DNA of 64,000 bases from Pseudomonas sp. RIT-562 (GCF_026241895.1 NZ_JAPJIV010000006.1:124001-188000), one strand, 5' to 3'; numbered from the stretch's first letter, positions 36,843-45,970 are shown. A program made the numbers and translations. The notes: generated by a model from the letters alone, not told the origin.

Positions 36843-37727
36843 GTGTCTGGGTACATATCCGTTGTTGCGGTCATGGCTTGTATCGGTTCCGCCCTTACGG
36901 CGGGTTACTTGGAAATGGCTGCGCGCCCCGGCGCCAAGTAACCAAGCGCCCTTTGCCCCACCACTCGGCACCTCGCCTAGGCTCGGTGTGCCCGAACGCA
37001 GGCATTGCTCCGCGGGTCGCCGCGATGGGGCATCCCTGCCCCAGCGCGGCTAAACCGGCATCCTTGCCGGTTTACCCGCTACGCAATGCCTGCGTTCGGC
37101 CAGCGTGGTTAACGGGGCGTCCGAGATCAACAACCGGGCCGTGGCGGCCTTCGGGCCGACCAAGGCATCAAGCCGGCGCGCTGCGCTTATCTAGTCGTGC
37201 CGCATTGCGCTACCCCTCTGTAGGAGCGAGCCTGCTCGCGATGGACGTGAACGATTACGCATACTTCCTGAATAAACACGCCCCCTGTAGGAGTCCGGCT
37301 TGCCGGCGATGGCGTCTGCGAGATCGCCATCGCCGGCAAGCCGGGCTCCTACAGGAGATTTCGTTGTGCCAAAAATTCGCGTTCACATAACACCGCCGAT
37401 GCAAAGCCGAACTACCCGCCAGGTCGGCTTTCAGGCCGCCTCGGCCCGGTTCTTGATCGCGGACGCCCATTAACCACGATGGCCGAACGCAGGTATTGCG
37501 CAGCGGGGAAACCGGCAAGGATGCCGGTTTAGCCGCGCTGGGCCAGGGATGGCCCATCGCGGCGACCCGCGGAGCAATGCCGGAGTGAGGGCACACCGAG
37601 CCTAGGCGAGGTGCCGAGTGGTGGGGCAAAGGGCGCTTGGTTACTTGGCGCTTCTCCAAGTGACCCGCCGTAAGGGCGGAACCATAAGCAGCCGTGACCG
37701 CAGCAAAGGATATGCACCCAAGACCAG
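36843..37727. repeat. 885-bp Pseudomonas intergenic element with ~310-bp inverted arms
   Basis: The left arm (about 36843-37160) and right arm (about 37418-37727) are imperfect inverted copies: for example CGGTTCCGCCCTTACGGCGG at 36885 against CCGCCGTAAGGGCGGAACC near 37665, and CTAAACCGGCATCCTTGCCG against its complement near 37510. The arms enclose two REP-type sequences (about 37218-37242 and the inverted pair 37284-37356). Similar words are familiar from intergenic regions of many Pseudomonas genomes, where they give spurious hypothetical ORFs. It fills the 1.18-kb gap between tpx and the YciI-like gene. No transposase is present. Confidence 0.88.
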
Positions 37728-37865
37728 ATCAAAAGATCGCAGCCTCGTTCCACTCGTCAGCTCCTACAGCTCCTACGAGGAAACCAGGCCAAATTTCTTC
37801 TGCAGCCTGTCGATTCCAGCCACCGCAATTCGACTATTGAGCAAGCCAACGAAGGAGTACCCACC

Positions 37866-38291
37866 ATGCGCTTCATGATCATTGTCAAAGCCAGTGCCGA
37901 TTCCGAAGCCGGCATCATGCCCAGCGAAGAACTGCTGACCGCCATGGGCAACTACAACGAGGAACTGGCCAAGGCTGGCATCCTGGTCACCTGCGACGGC
38001 CTGCAACCCAGCAGCAAAGGCGCCCGCGTGCGGTTCTCGGGAGAGCAGCGCATTGTTATTGATGGCCCATTCATCGAGACCAAGGAGCTGATCGCCGGCT
38101 ACTGGATCTGGGATGTGAATTCGAAACAGGAAGCCATCGACTGGGTAAAGCGCTGCCCCAACCCAATGCCCGGCACTGACGCCGAAATCGAGATTCGCCC
38201 GGTGTTCGCCGCAGAAGATTTCGGTGCCGAATTCACCCCCGAACTGCGCGAGCAGGAAGAAAGAGTGCGGGCCCAGGCGAAAAAAACCTGA
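37866..38291 (+). CDS. YciI/DGPF-domain protein
   Basis: A protein of 141 residues beginning MRFMIIVKASADSEAG, with the family segment VIDGPFIETKELIAGYWIWD (the DGPF motif) and AIDWVKRCPNP. YciI-like proteins adopt a ferredoxin-like fold; some are dehalogenase- or muconolactone-isomerase-like, but most, including this type, have no proven function and are often paired with ECF sigma factors. No sigma factor is adjacent here. GAAGGAG lies eight bases before the ATG at 37866, fixing the start. Confidence 0.9.
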   Translation: MRFMIIVKASADSEAGIMPSEELLTAMGNYNEELAKAGILVTCDGLQPSSKGARVRFSGEQRIVIDGPFIETKELIAGYWIWDVNSKQEAIDWVKRCPNPMPGTDAEIEIRPVFAAEDFGAEFTPELREQEERVRAQAKKT

Positions 38292-38550
38292 ACCCTAAAG
38301 TGCGCGCAAGCCACCGTCGAACCCGAGGCTTGCCCGCCCCCTTTTACTCCGGAGGAACAACCTGCCGATTTGTATTAACTTTTTAGTACACGAATAGAGT
38401 GAGAACTCGTACGCAAAACTAAGGAATTAATCCTTTCGACTGGCTAATACGAGGCAAATCCCCGAGCAAATCAACAGCCAGCCGGCACAGTTAAGCGCTC
38501 TCTAACTGTGGCTGCGGCGCAGTCGTCTGGGCTTGAAACTGACAGCCCGC

Positions 38551-38721
38551 ATGCAAACGTTGTGGCGCGCCTGTTATGGCCCGCAACCCGCCGAAGGTCA
38601 GGCACTCCATCAGCTCAAGCAATTCTTGACTACGCTGCACAGTCAGGCGGCACGCCATAGGGCGACGCCGGCCCAGGCTTTACGCCCTCTCAACCCCGCC
38701 CACGAGAAGGACTTCCCATGA
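38551..38721 (+). CDS. Possible small ORF upstream of HAD gene
   Basis: An ATG at 38551 (or TTG at 38533) opens a frame for MQTLWRACYGPQPAEGQALH and a further 36 residues. It ends in the ATGA overlap with the start of the following gene, which hints at translational coupling. No ribosome-binding site is visible, no family is recognised and it may be chance. The rest of the 426-base gap (38292-38717) has an AT-rich stretch at about 38365-38450 that probably holds the promoter. Confidence 0.25.
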   Translation: MQTLWRACYGPQPAEGQALHQLKQFLTTLHSQAARHRATPAQALRPLNPAHEKDFP

Positions 38722-39733
38722 CGAACCCGACTTCGATCCACCGCAACGGGCTGAAGTTTCTCTTCGCCCTGGCCTTGAGCATTCCACTGCTAGCGCTTGC
38801 CGCCGAGCCCCTGCCTTCATGGAACGATGGCCCGTCGAAAAAAGCATCATCGAGTTCGTCCAGGCAGTCACCGACCAGGGCAGCAAGGACTTCGTCAAGC
38901 CGCAGGACCGCATCGCCGTATTCGACAATGACGGCACGCTGTGGAGCGAGCAACCGATGTACTTCGAGCTGTTGTTCGCCCTCGAAGAGGTCAAGCGCAC
39001 TGCGCCGCAGCACCCGGAATGGGCAACCACCCAACCGTTCAAGGCGGTCATCGAGAACGACCATAAAGCCCTCGCGGCCACCGGCATGGACGGCCTGCTG
39101 AAGATCGTCGGCGCCACCCACACCGGCATGACCACTGACGCCTTCGATGACTACGCCAAAACCTGGTTGAGCCAGGCCAAACACCCCAAGACTGGCAAGC
39201 CCTACACCGAAATGATCTTCCAGCCGATGCTGGAAATGCTCGACTACCTGCGCAGCCAGGACTTCAAGACCTACATCGTCTCGGGAGGCGATACCGGCTT
39301 CATGCGCGCCTTCGCCGAAAAGGTTTACGGAGTGCCGCCGGAACAGGTGATCGGCACCACTTTTGTCACCGAGTACCAGTTCAAGGAAGGCAAGGCGTCG
39401 ATCCTGCGCACCCCGAAACTGGCGCACAACGATGATGGCCCAGGCAAGCCCGAGAGTATCGAAGCGGTGATTGGTCGCCGGCCGATCCTCGCCTTCGGCA
39501 ACTCCGACGGAGACCTGCAGATGCTGCAGTGGACCGCCGACGGCAGCGGCAAACGCTTCATGGGCCTGGTGCATCACACCGACGCCAAGCGCGAGTGGGC
39601 CTATGACCGCCAGTCGCAGATCGGTCGTCTGGACAAGGCCTTGGACGAAGCAAACAAGCGCGGCTGGACCGTTGTGGACATGGCCGCCGAATGGCAGCGC
39701 ATTTATCCATTTGACGCCCCCGCCACAGAGTAA
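38718..39733 (+). pseudogene. HAD-family phosphatase gene with a single frameshift
   Basis: The first part (from ATG 38718, after GAGAAGGACTTCCC) encodes a signal peptide (FLFALALSIPLLALAAEP) and mature start LPSWNDGPSKK. The continuation is in the -1 frame: SIIEFVQAVTD, then the HAD motif I IAVFDNDGTLW and later TYIVSGGDTGFM and PILAFGNSDGD. The frames join without loss at a run of six A at 38838-38843; one more A, or a -1 slip there, gives a continuous protein of about 338 residues. The enzyme would be an exported haloacid-dehalogenase-like phosphatase. It may be a recent pseudogene, a homopolymer sequencing error, or slippage-dependent expression. Confidence 0.85.
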
Positions 39734-39939
39734 GTGCAGTAAAAAAAAGCGTAATGCAGGACCGTAAAAACGTTGTCGCCTTAACGCGACGTTAGTGAGC
39801 AAAAGGAGTGACCGGGACGCCGCCTGGGCCAGGGATGCCCGGGAGGTGATGCGCGGGGATGGCGGTAATCCGTATTATCGGTGGTTCATGGGGCAGTGAT
39901 GGAGTAGCTGTCGCGATAAAAATTTGCCTGTCGCAAAAC

Positions 39940-40030
39940 CTGTGGGAGCGGGCTTGCTCGCGAATTCGGTCGGTTATCCAACATCGATGCTGAATGTCAC
40001 GACGCATTCGCGAGCAAGCCCGCTCCCACG
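39940..40030. repeat. REP inverted pair
   Basis: CCTGTGGGAGCGGGCTTGCT and CGAGCAAGCCCGCTCCCACG face each other across about 45 bases. It fills much of the 321-base gap between the HAD gene and the lipoprotein gene; nothing else is seen there. Confidence 0.9.
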
Positions 40031-40054
40031 GCGTATTGCGCTAGCCCAAACGCA

Positions 40055-40726
40055 TCACTTGGATTTGAGCTTCAAATAAGACTGATGCAAATCCGCAGCC
40101 CAGCCATCGATCACGCCCTTGACGTCATCCGCCTTCATCACCTGGCTTTCATTTTCCAGCGGTTTGCCGATGCCTTTGCGCACAACCTGGGCGAGCACGT
40201 GGTTGTCGCCGCCATCAAGGAACACGGCCTCGGTCGACAGGTCGGTTTCCTGGTCACGAATACCACTGGCCGTGCTGACCGCCGCCGCCACCAGGGCAAT
40301 CGGAATCACTTCATAAGGCTTCAGGCCTTCGGTCTTGCTGCTAACCGCAGTGATGGCCGCACGCACCACAATCACACCCGGTCCAGGCCCTGCGGCCAGT
40401 GGCAAGGACTTGCCAATCTCACGCTTGAGCGCCTGGTCGTAGTAGCCGGTGATGCCATTGAGGGTCGCCTGGGGAATTTTCACTGTCGGCTGCGGCTTCG
40501 GATAGAGCTGGGTAGGTTCCACGTAGACGCTGGTGTACTTGCTGATATCCAGCTTGGGGTCAATCCAGCGCATTACCGTGGCGCCCGACGGCGACTGTGC
40601 CTCGCGCAGCTGGCTGTAGTCCTTGAGGAAGCCCGAGTACTGATCCGGTTCGACCACTTTGCTGGCACAACCCACCATGCCAACCGAGGCAATGCACAGC
40701 GTACTCATCATTAACGCTAGCTTCAT
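40055..40726 (-). CDS. DUF3313-type lipoprotein
   Basis: A 223-residue protein with a lipoprotein signal (lipobox MVGC, Cys at about residue 20). The region after it, SGFLKDYSQLREAQSP then RWIDPKLDISKYTSVYVEP, is characteristic of DUF3313, a family of periplasm-facing lipoproteins of unknown function. ETDLSTEAVFLDG lies near the C-terminus. The ATG at 40726 follows CAGGAGTTTCCGC on the minus strand. It is divergent from the multihaem cytochrome gene, sharing a 213-base promoter region. Confidence 0.87.
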   Translation of the reverse strand: MKLALMMSTLCIASVGMVGCASKVVEPDQYSGFLKDYSQLREAQSPSGATVMRWIDPKLDISKYTSVYVEPTQLYPKPQPTVKIPQATLNGITGYYDQALKREIGKSLPLAAGPGPGVIVVRAAITAVSSKTEGLKPYEVIPIALVAAAVSTASGIRDQETDLSTEAVFLDGGDNHVLAQVVRKGIGKPLENESQVMKADDVKGVIDGWAADLHQSYLKLKSK

Positions 40727-40939
40727 GCGGAAACTCCTGTAAGTAGGTCGATAACATTATGGGAAACGGTGTAACAGGTATAGCCAATGCTTGGGATAAT
40801 GCCTTGAAAAATCACAATGTTCATCCTGGCTGCGCAGTGGTTCACAACGGGTAATTGACACAGGCCGGGCATACGGCAAAGCTGCAACGATCTTGCACGC
40901 GCACCTCAAGGCAATCGCACCTGGACTACGGAAGTCGCA

Positions 40940-43300
40940 ATGCCGAAATATAAAAATAAAGCTGCAGAACCTGATTCGCCTGCGAACCCGATTGGTCGTT
41001 ATCTGTTTCCCGTCATCATCTCTGCGCTGCTCATGTGCGTTGCGGGTATCGGCTGGTTTCTGCTGGACAGCCAACCTGCTCCGATCGCCTATGCGCCGGC
41101 GCCTGCATCTGCACCTGCACCGATTGCCCAACCACCCAAGGCGCAACCCGTCGCCATGGCGCCAGCGACCCTGGTTGATGAGGCGCAATGCCAAGGTTGC
41201 CACGGTGCAGAGGTCAAGGACTGGCAAGGCTCCCATCACCAATTGGCGATGCAGGAAGCCAAGACTGATACGGTGCTGGGCGACTTTAATAACGTCAGCT
41301 TCAAGGCGCAAAACGAAACCACGCGCTTCTCGCGCAAGGATGAAGGTTTCTGGGTCAACACCCCTGGCATCGACGGCAAGAATGCTGACTTCAAGGTGGC
41401 CTACACCTTCGGCATCGCACCCCTGCAGCAGTACCTGATCGAGGTCGGTGAAGGTCGACTGCAAGCACTCGGCGTCGCCTGGGATAGCGAAAAGAATCGC
41501 TGGTTTCATCTGTATCCCGGCCAGGGCGTCAACTTCAAGAACCCGCTGCACTGGAGCAAGCCCAGCCAGAACGCCAACTTCATGTGCGTGGAGTGCCACA
41601 CCACCGGCTTCAAGCGCAATTTCGATGCGGCAAACAACACCTTCGACAGCCAGTGGAACAGCCTCGGCGTCGGCTGCCAGGCATGCCACGGTCCAGCCTC
41701 GAATCACCTGGAGTGGGCGGCGAAAAAAGGTGACCTGGTACACAAGGGTTTTGCCGTCGACCTCAAGGACAAGAACGCCACGGTCGAACTCGAAACCTGT
41801 GCCCGCTGCCATTCCCGCCGCGCGCCCCTGGGCGATGGTTTTACTGTCGGCAAGCGCCTGATGGATGACTACCTGCCCAGCGCCTTGACTCGCGAGTTGT
41901 ACGCACTGGACGGCAAGATCAAGGATGAAGTGTTCGAGCACGGCTCCTTCGCCCAAAGCAAAATGGCCGACAAGGGCGTGCGCTGCAGCAACTGCCACAA
42001 CCCCCACAGCAATGAACTGAAGGCACCCGGCAATGGCGTGTGCCTGCAGTGTCACAACACGGCGGGCAAAACCGCCGTCGCCGGGGTCGACGGCAAGGGC
42101 TTGCAGGCGAAAAACTATGATTCCATCGAACACACCCGTCACACCATGGGTCAGCCTGGCTCGCAATGTGTCGATTGCCACATGCCGGGCAAGTTCTACA
42201 TGGGCAACGACTTTCGCCACGATCACAGTTTCAGCATCCCCAACCCGCAGCGAGCACAAAAACTCGGCACGCCCGACGCTTGCCTGACCTGCCACCAGGG
42301 CAAGGCCGCAGACAAGGTCACAGAACAGTTCAAGCTCTGGAACAACGCGACTGCCGCCCAGGCGCCGCGCTACGACGAAAGCCTGTGGCTGATCCGCAAT
42401 GGCCAGCCGGGCGCCGCGCAAGCTCTGTACGAGCAATTGCAGCGCAGCAACTTGCCGGCAATCCAACGCGCGACGCTGCTGGCTGAATTGGCGTCCTACC
42501 CCAGCGAACAGGCTTTGAAGCTGGCAAGTAAAGACTTGAACAACCCCGCGCCCCAGGTCCGTGAAAGCGCCGTACGGGCGATCAGCGCCTTCCTGCCACC
42601 GGCCGAGCGCGCCGCCCTGCTCGCGCCGTTGCTGGTTGATCCGGTGAAGGCCGTGCGGATCGCCGCCGCCCGAGACCTGCTCGGCGCGGCACGCAATGGT
42701 TTGGGCAGCAACCAGGCCACTTGGGACTCGGCGATCAGCGAATATGAAGCGGTGCAGAAAAGCCTGGCCGAGCGTGCCGAAGCCAACCTCAACCTGGCGA
42801 TGCTGTATCAGGCCCAGGGTCGCAGCGGTGAAGTCGAAGACTTGTTGCGCACCGCGCTCAAGCGCGACCCGGACTTCTACCCGGCCCTGGTAACGCTGGT
42901 GCAATGGCTGGAAGCAGCCGGGCGTGGGCAGGAAGCTCAGGCGCTGCTGGCCCAGGGTCTCAAGGACCACCCGGATGCGGCGTTGCTGCAACATTCCCAG
43001 GGCCTGGCGCTGATTCGCGCCGGTAAAACCGCCCAGGCGATGCCCGCCCTGCGCAAGGCGGCCCAACTTGAGCCGCAGGCCGCGCAGTACGGCTACGTAC
43101 TGGCAGTAGCGCTGCACGACAGCGGCAAAGTCGACGAGGCCTGCCAGGAGCTGGAAAGACTGCTCAAAGAGCAGCCGACCCATCGCAATGCGCGGCTGTC
43201 GTTGATTCAGTACTACCTGGAAAACGGCCAGGAACCCAAGGCCCAGGTGCTGCTGCAAGGCTGGAAGAAAATGAACATGGGGGACCCGGCATTGAAGTGA
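40940..43300 (+). CDS. Membrane-anchored octahaem cytochrome c with HEAT/TPR-like C-terminus
   Basis: A protein of 786 residues. One membrane segment near residues 20-40 (FPVIISALLMCVAGIGWFLL) anchors it; the rest is periplasmic. Eight haem c motifs are seen in order: CQGCH, CVECH, CQACH, CARCH, CSNCH, CLQCH, CVDCH and CLTCH, within about residues 80-455, resembling the cytochrome c554 type fold. From about residue 475 on there are HEAT-like helices and then TPR-like repeats (LNLAMLYQAQGR, QGLALIRAGKTAQAMPALRK). Haem-rich electron transfer joined to a protein-interaction scaffold is unusual. The start at 40940 follows CGGAAG. Electron partner unknown; the orphan ccoN gene lies 380 bases downstream. 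Confidence 0.88.
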   Translation: MPKYKNKAAEPDSPANPIGRYLFPVIISALLMCVAGIGWFLLDSQPAPIAYAPAPASAPAPIAQPPKAQPVAMAPATLVDEAQCQGCHGAEVKDWQGSHHQLAMQEAKTDTVLGDFNNVSFKAQNETTRFSRKDEGFWVNTPGIDGKNADFKVAYTFGIAPLQQYLIEVGEGRLQALGVAWDSEKNRWFHLYPGQGVNFKNPLHWSKPSQNANFMCVECHTTGFKRNFDAANNTFDSQWNSLGVGCQACHGPASNHLEWAAKKGDLVHKGFAVDLKDKNATVELETCARCHSRRAPLGDGFTVGKRLMDDYLPSALTRELYALDGKIKDEVFEHGSFAQSKMADKGVRCSNCHNPHSNELKAPGNGVCLQCHNTAGKTAVAGVDGKGLQAKNYDSIEHTRHTMGQPGSQCVDCHMPGKFYMGNDFRHDHSFSIPNPQRAQKLGTPDACLTCHQGKAADKVTEQFKLWNNATAAQAPRYDESLWLIRNGQPGAAQALYEQLQRSNLPAIQRATLLAELASYPSEQALKLASKDLNNPAPQVRESAVRAISAFLPPAERAALLAPLLVDPVKAVRIAAARDLLGAARNGLGSNQATWDSAISEYEAVQKSLAERAEANLNLAMLYQAQGRSGEVEDLLRTALKRDPDFYPALVTLVQWLEAAGRGQEAQALLAQGLKDHPDAALLQHSQGLALIRAGKTAQAMPALRKAAQLEPQAAQYGYVLAVALHDSGKVDEACQELERLLKEQPTHRNARLSLIQYYLENGQEPKAQVLLQGWKKMNMGDPALK

Positions 43301-43350
43301 CGGGTTGCCCCGAGTGCTCGCCGCGCGCCCTCGCCGTCGCCCCGATCAAC

Positions 43351-43494
43351 GTAGCAGCTGTCGAGCCTGCGAGGCTGCGTTCGGCTGCGCAGCAGTCGCA
43401 AATCCTGCGCAAGCGGTCGCCCTGATACACCGCAGCGCTGATCTCACGACTGCTGCGCAGCCGAACGCAGCCTCGCAGGCTCGACAGCTGCTAC
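43351..43494. repeat. REPIN-like element with perfect 48-bp arms
   Basis: The 48 bases at 43351-43398 (starting GTAGCAGCTGTCGAGCCTGC) are repeated as an exact inverted copy at 43447-43494, around a 48-base spacer. It lies between the octahaem gene and ccoN and can fold into a very stable hairpin, so it probably also separates the two transcripts. Its words relate to the 6-kb tandem REP family (GTAGCAGCTG). Confidence 0.93.
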
Positions 43495-43589
43495 AGCGGC
43501 AATACGTGGCGTAGCGTGCAAGCAAACAGATACTCCCCGCGAAAAAAAACCGCATCAGCTCGTGGCTTATCGCCGCAGGCTTGCCCTCT

Positions 43590-43626
43590 ATCTGATCCGC
43601 ATAAACTCGCTTTTCCTGAGTCTGTT
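43590..43626 (+). promoter_or_regulatory. Shared two-box operator candidate, ccoN copy
   Basis: ATCTGATCCGC (43590-43600), a 15-base spacer, and CTGAGTCTGTT (43616-43626), exactly as upstream of ccoG at 20585-20621. The right box ends 55 bases before the ccoN ATG. Unlike the ccoG copy it is not part of a terminator, which shows that the left box is conserved for its own sake. No good ANR box (TTGATnnnnATCAA) was found in this region. Confidence 0.78.
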
Positions 43627-43681
43627 TTGTTGACTCGCAGATTTCTACAGTACCTGCTTTGCAACCGTGGAAGCATTGACC

Positions 43682-45109
43682 ATGAGCACAGCAGCAATCG
43701 GCGCGGCCTACAACTACAAGGTCGTCCGGCAATTCATCGTGGCGACCATCGTCTGGGGCGTCGTCGGGATGGCGATGGGGGTGTGGATCGCCTCGCAACT
43801 GGTGTGGCCCGACATGAACCTGAACCTGCCCTGGACCACCTTCGGCCGTTTGCGCCCGCTGCACACCAGCCTGGTGATTTTCGGTTTCGCCGGCAGCGCG
43901 CAATTCGCCGCCAGCTATTACGCCGTGCAGCGCACCTGCCAGGTCCGGCTGTACTCGGACAAGCTCGCTGCGTTCACCTTCTGGGGCTGGCAGTCGGTGA
44001 TCGTGGTGATGCTGATTACCCTGCCGCTGGGCTATACGACTACCAAGGAATACGCCGAAATCGAATTCTCCGGCGCCGTGTGGATGACCGTAGTCTGGGT
44101 CGCGTATGCCATCGTGTTTTTCACCACAGTGGTGCAGCGCAAGACCAAACACATCTACGTCGGCAACTGGTTTTTCGGCGCATTCATTGTGGTAATCGCC
44201 ATGCTGCACGTGGTCAATCACCTGTCGATCCCGGTGGACTGGTTCAAGTCCTACCCGGTGTATTCCGGAGCCACCGATGCCATGGTGCAATGGTGGTACG
44301 GGCACAACGCGGTGGGGTTCTTCCTGACCACGGGCTTTCTCGGCATGATGTATTACTTCGTGCCCAAACAGGTCAATCGACCGGTGTATTCCTATCGCCT
44401 GTCGATCGTGCATTTCTGGGCGCTGATCACCCTGTACATCTGGGCCGGCCCGCATCACCTGCACTACACGGCACTGCCGGACTGGGCGCAATCGCTGGGC
44501 ATGGCGATGTCGCTGATCCTGCTGGCGCCGAGCTGGGGCGGCATGATCAACGGCATGATGACGCTCTCGGGGGCCTGGCATAAATTGCGCACCGATCCGA
44601 TCCTGCGCTTCCTGGTGGTCTCGCTGGCCTTCTACGGCATGTCGACCTTCGAAGGGCCGATGATGGCGATCAAAACCGTCAACGCCCTCTCCCACTACAC
44701 CGACTGGACCATCGGCCACGTACACGCCGGGGCCCTGGGCTGGGTGGCGATGATTACCTTCGGCGCGGTCTACCACATGGTCCCGAAAGTTTTCGGACGT
44801 GAACAGATGCACAGCACCCCGCTGATCAACCTGCACTTCTGGCTGGCGACCATCGGCACCGTGCTGTACATCGCCTCGATGTGGGTCAACGGCATCACCC
44901 AGGGCCTGATGTGGCGTGCCATCAACGACGACGGCACCCTCACCTATTCCTTCGTCGAAGCCTTGCAGGCCAGTCACCCGGGTTTCATCGTGCGCTTTGC
45001 CGGCGGGGTGTTCTTCCTCAGCGGCATGTTGCTGATGGCCTACAACGTGTGGCGCACCGTGCGGGTTGCCGATGCCGCACTGGCTAACCGTGAAGCGCAG
45101 ATCGCCTGA
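43682..45109 (+). CDS. ccoN: Orphan cbb3 oxidase catalytic subunit CcoN (CcoN4-like)
   Basis: CcoN is the haem-copper catalytic subunit of cbb3 cytochrome c oxidases. The 475-residue protein has about 12 membrane segments and expected ligand regions: [18 protein letters not shown] (low-spin haem His), [18 protein letters not shown] (CuB His), [13 protein letters not shown] (His pair) and [14 protein letters not shown] (haem His). No ccoO or ccoP follows, so it is an orphan subunit that would swap into a complete oxidase, as CcoN3/CcoN4 do in P. aeruginosa. A small gene follows, as with PA4133-PA4134 (CcoN4, linked to cyanide resistance). The ATG at 43682 is chosen with GGAAG upstream. Confidence 0.92.
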   Translation: MSTAAIGAAYNYKVVRQFIVATIVWGVVGMAMGVWIASQLVWPDMNLNLPWTTFGRLRPLHTSLVIFGFAGSAQFAASYYAVQRTCQVRLYSDKLAAFTFWGWQSVIVVMLITLPLGYTTTKEYAEIEFSGAVWMTVVWVAYAIVFFTTVVQRKTKHIYVGNWFFGAFIVVIAMLHVVNHLSIPVDWFKSYPVYSGATDAMVQWWYGHNAVGFFLTTGFLGMMYYFVPKQVNRPVYSYRLSIVHFWALITLYIWAGPHHLHYTALPDWAQSLGMAMSLILLAPSWGGMINGMMTLSGAWHKLRTDPILRFLVVSLAFYGMSTFEGPMMAIKTVNALSHYTDWTIGHVHAGALGWVAMITFGAVYHMVPKVFGREQMHSTPLINLHFWLATIGTVLYIASMWVNGITQGLMWRAINDDGTLTYSFVEALQASHPGFIVRFAGGVFFLSGMLLMAYNVWRTVRVADAALANREAQIA

Positions 45110-45122
45110 GGCGGAGGTTGAG

Positions 45123-45344
45123 ATGGTCGAGTGGCTGATCAATGGGCTGGGTGTTGCGGGTTTGTGGCTGGCGGTGGAGTGCTGCCTTCATCGGCAGACC
45201 GCCGAAAGCCTGGAGGAAGCCAGCCTGATTCCCTTTGCCGATGACCCGGAGGTAGCGCGACGGGTAGAGCTGGCGACGGGTAAAAAAGTGAATGCAGTAG
45301 CTGCGCAAGTGCGAAAACCAGGCTGGGGCCGCTGCCAAATGTGA
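45123..45344 (+). CDS. Small protein encoded after ccoN (PA4134-like)
   Basis: A 73-residue protein starting MVEWLINGLGVAGLWLAVEC, with one short hydrophobic segment at the N-terminus and a basic C-terminus (ATGKKVNAVAAQVRKPGWGR). The ATG at 45123 follows GCGGAGGTTGAG, a good ribosome-binding site, only 13 bases after the ccoN stop, so the two are co-transcribed. P. aeruginosa ccoN4 also has a small downstream gene (PA4134), and this protein is probably its counterpart; whether it is an oxidase subunit is unknown. Confidence 0.75.
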   Translation: MVEWLINGLGVAGLWLAVECCLHRQTAESLEEASLIPFADDPEVARRVELATGKKVNAVAAQVRKPGWGRCQM

Positions 45345-45361
45345 TCTAGCGCAAATCCAAA

Positions 45362-45452
45362 TGTAGGAGTGCGCCTGCTCGCGATGGCGCAGTGTTAGTC
45401 GATAAACGTGTCGACTGATACACCGCCATCGCGAGCAGGCTCACTCCTACAG
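45362..45452. repeat. REP inverted pair
   Basis: TGTAGGAGTGCGCCTGCTCG and CATCGCGAGCAGGCTCACTC facing each other, between two converging genes. Confidence 0.9.
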
Positions 45453-45475
45453 GGTGGATTGCGCAATCAGGGATC

Positions 45476-45970
45476 TCAGCCGCGCTCGCGGGGGATCAGG
45501 CTCTGCAGCTGCTGCGCGAGGAAATTCGCATCGAAGGCAAAGGTATCCGGGTCCTTCAGCCCGTTGGTCTTGCGCCACTGCCAGCTATTGGATGGCGGCA
45601 GGCACACCAGCGAAACGCTGCCATAACGGGCGGCCGTCAAACCCATGACCGCCAGGGAAATCTGCCCGCCGGTCCCCATCACATCGGGCACGAACTCCAC
45701 CGGTTTGCCGGCGATCACGATGCTCAGTTTCTCGGTCTTGAAATTCGAGGTTTCCACCGGAACACTCGGCCCGAAAGCGACATAGGCCTCGCGACTGACT
45801 TCCAGCAGATTGGGCGCCTTCACCGGCTCCAGCCACAGCTGGATCTGATCGAACAGTTCACCGATGCGGGTCGCCCACACGGCCGATTGCGCCTCAAACA
45901 GTTGCTTCTTGTGCGCTTCGCTGTCTGCGTACTGGCGAAGCATCTGACCCAATTGCTGTACGTCGTCCAT
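45476..45970 (-). CDS. Conserved hypothetical protein, 164 residues
   Basis: I do not recognise the family. The N-terminal half is helical (QLGQMLRQYADSEAHKKQLF, then IGELFDQIQLWLEP); the second half is beta-like, with LSIVIAGKPVEFVPDVMGTG and YGSVSLVCLPPSNSWQWRK. There is no signal peptide or membrane segment. The ATG at 45970 follows CTAAGGAACACCGCA on the minus strand. Codon use is typical of the chromosome. Neighbours do not suggest a role. Confidence 0.75.
   Translation of the reverse strand: MDDVQQLGQMLRQYADSEAHKKQLFEAQSAVWATRIGELFDQIQLWLEPVKAPNLLEVSREAYVAFGPSVPVETSNFKTEKLSIVIAGKPVEFVPDVMGTGGQISLAVMGLTAARYGSVSLVCLPPSNSWQWRKTNGLKDPDTFAFDANFLAQQLQSLIPRERG

Noticed and set aside
36704..37659. 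Several open frames within the large inverted-repeat element
   Set aside because: They are repeat-derived, occur in mirrored form in both arms, and resemble common spurious hypothetical proteins.
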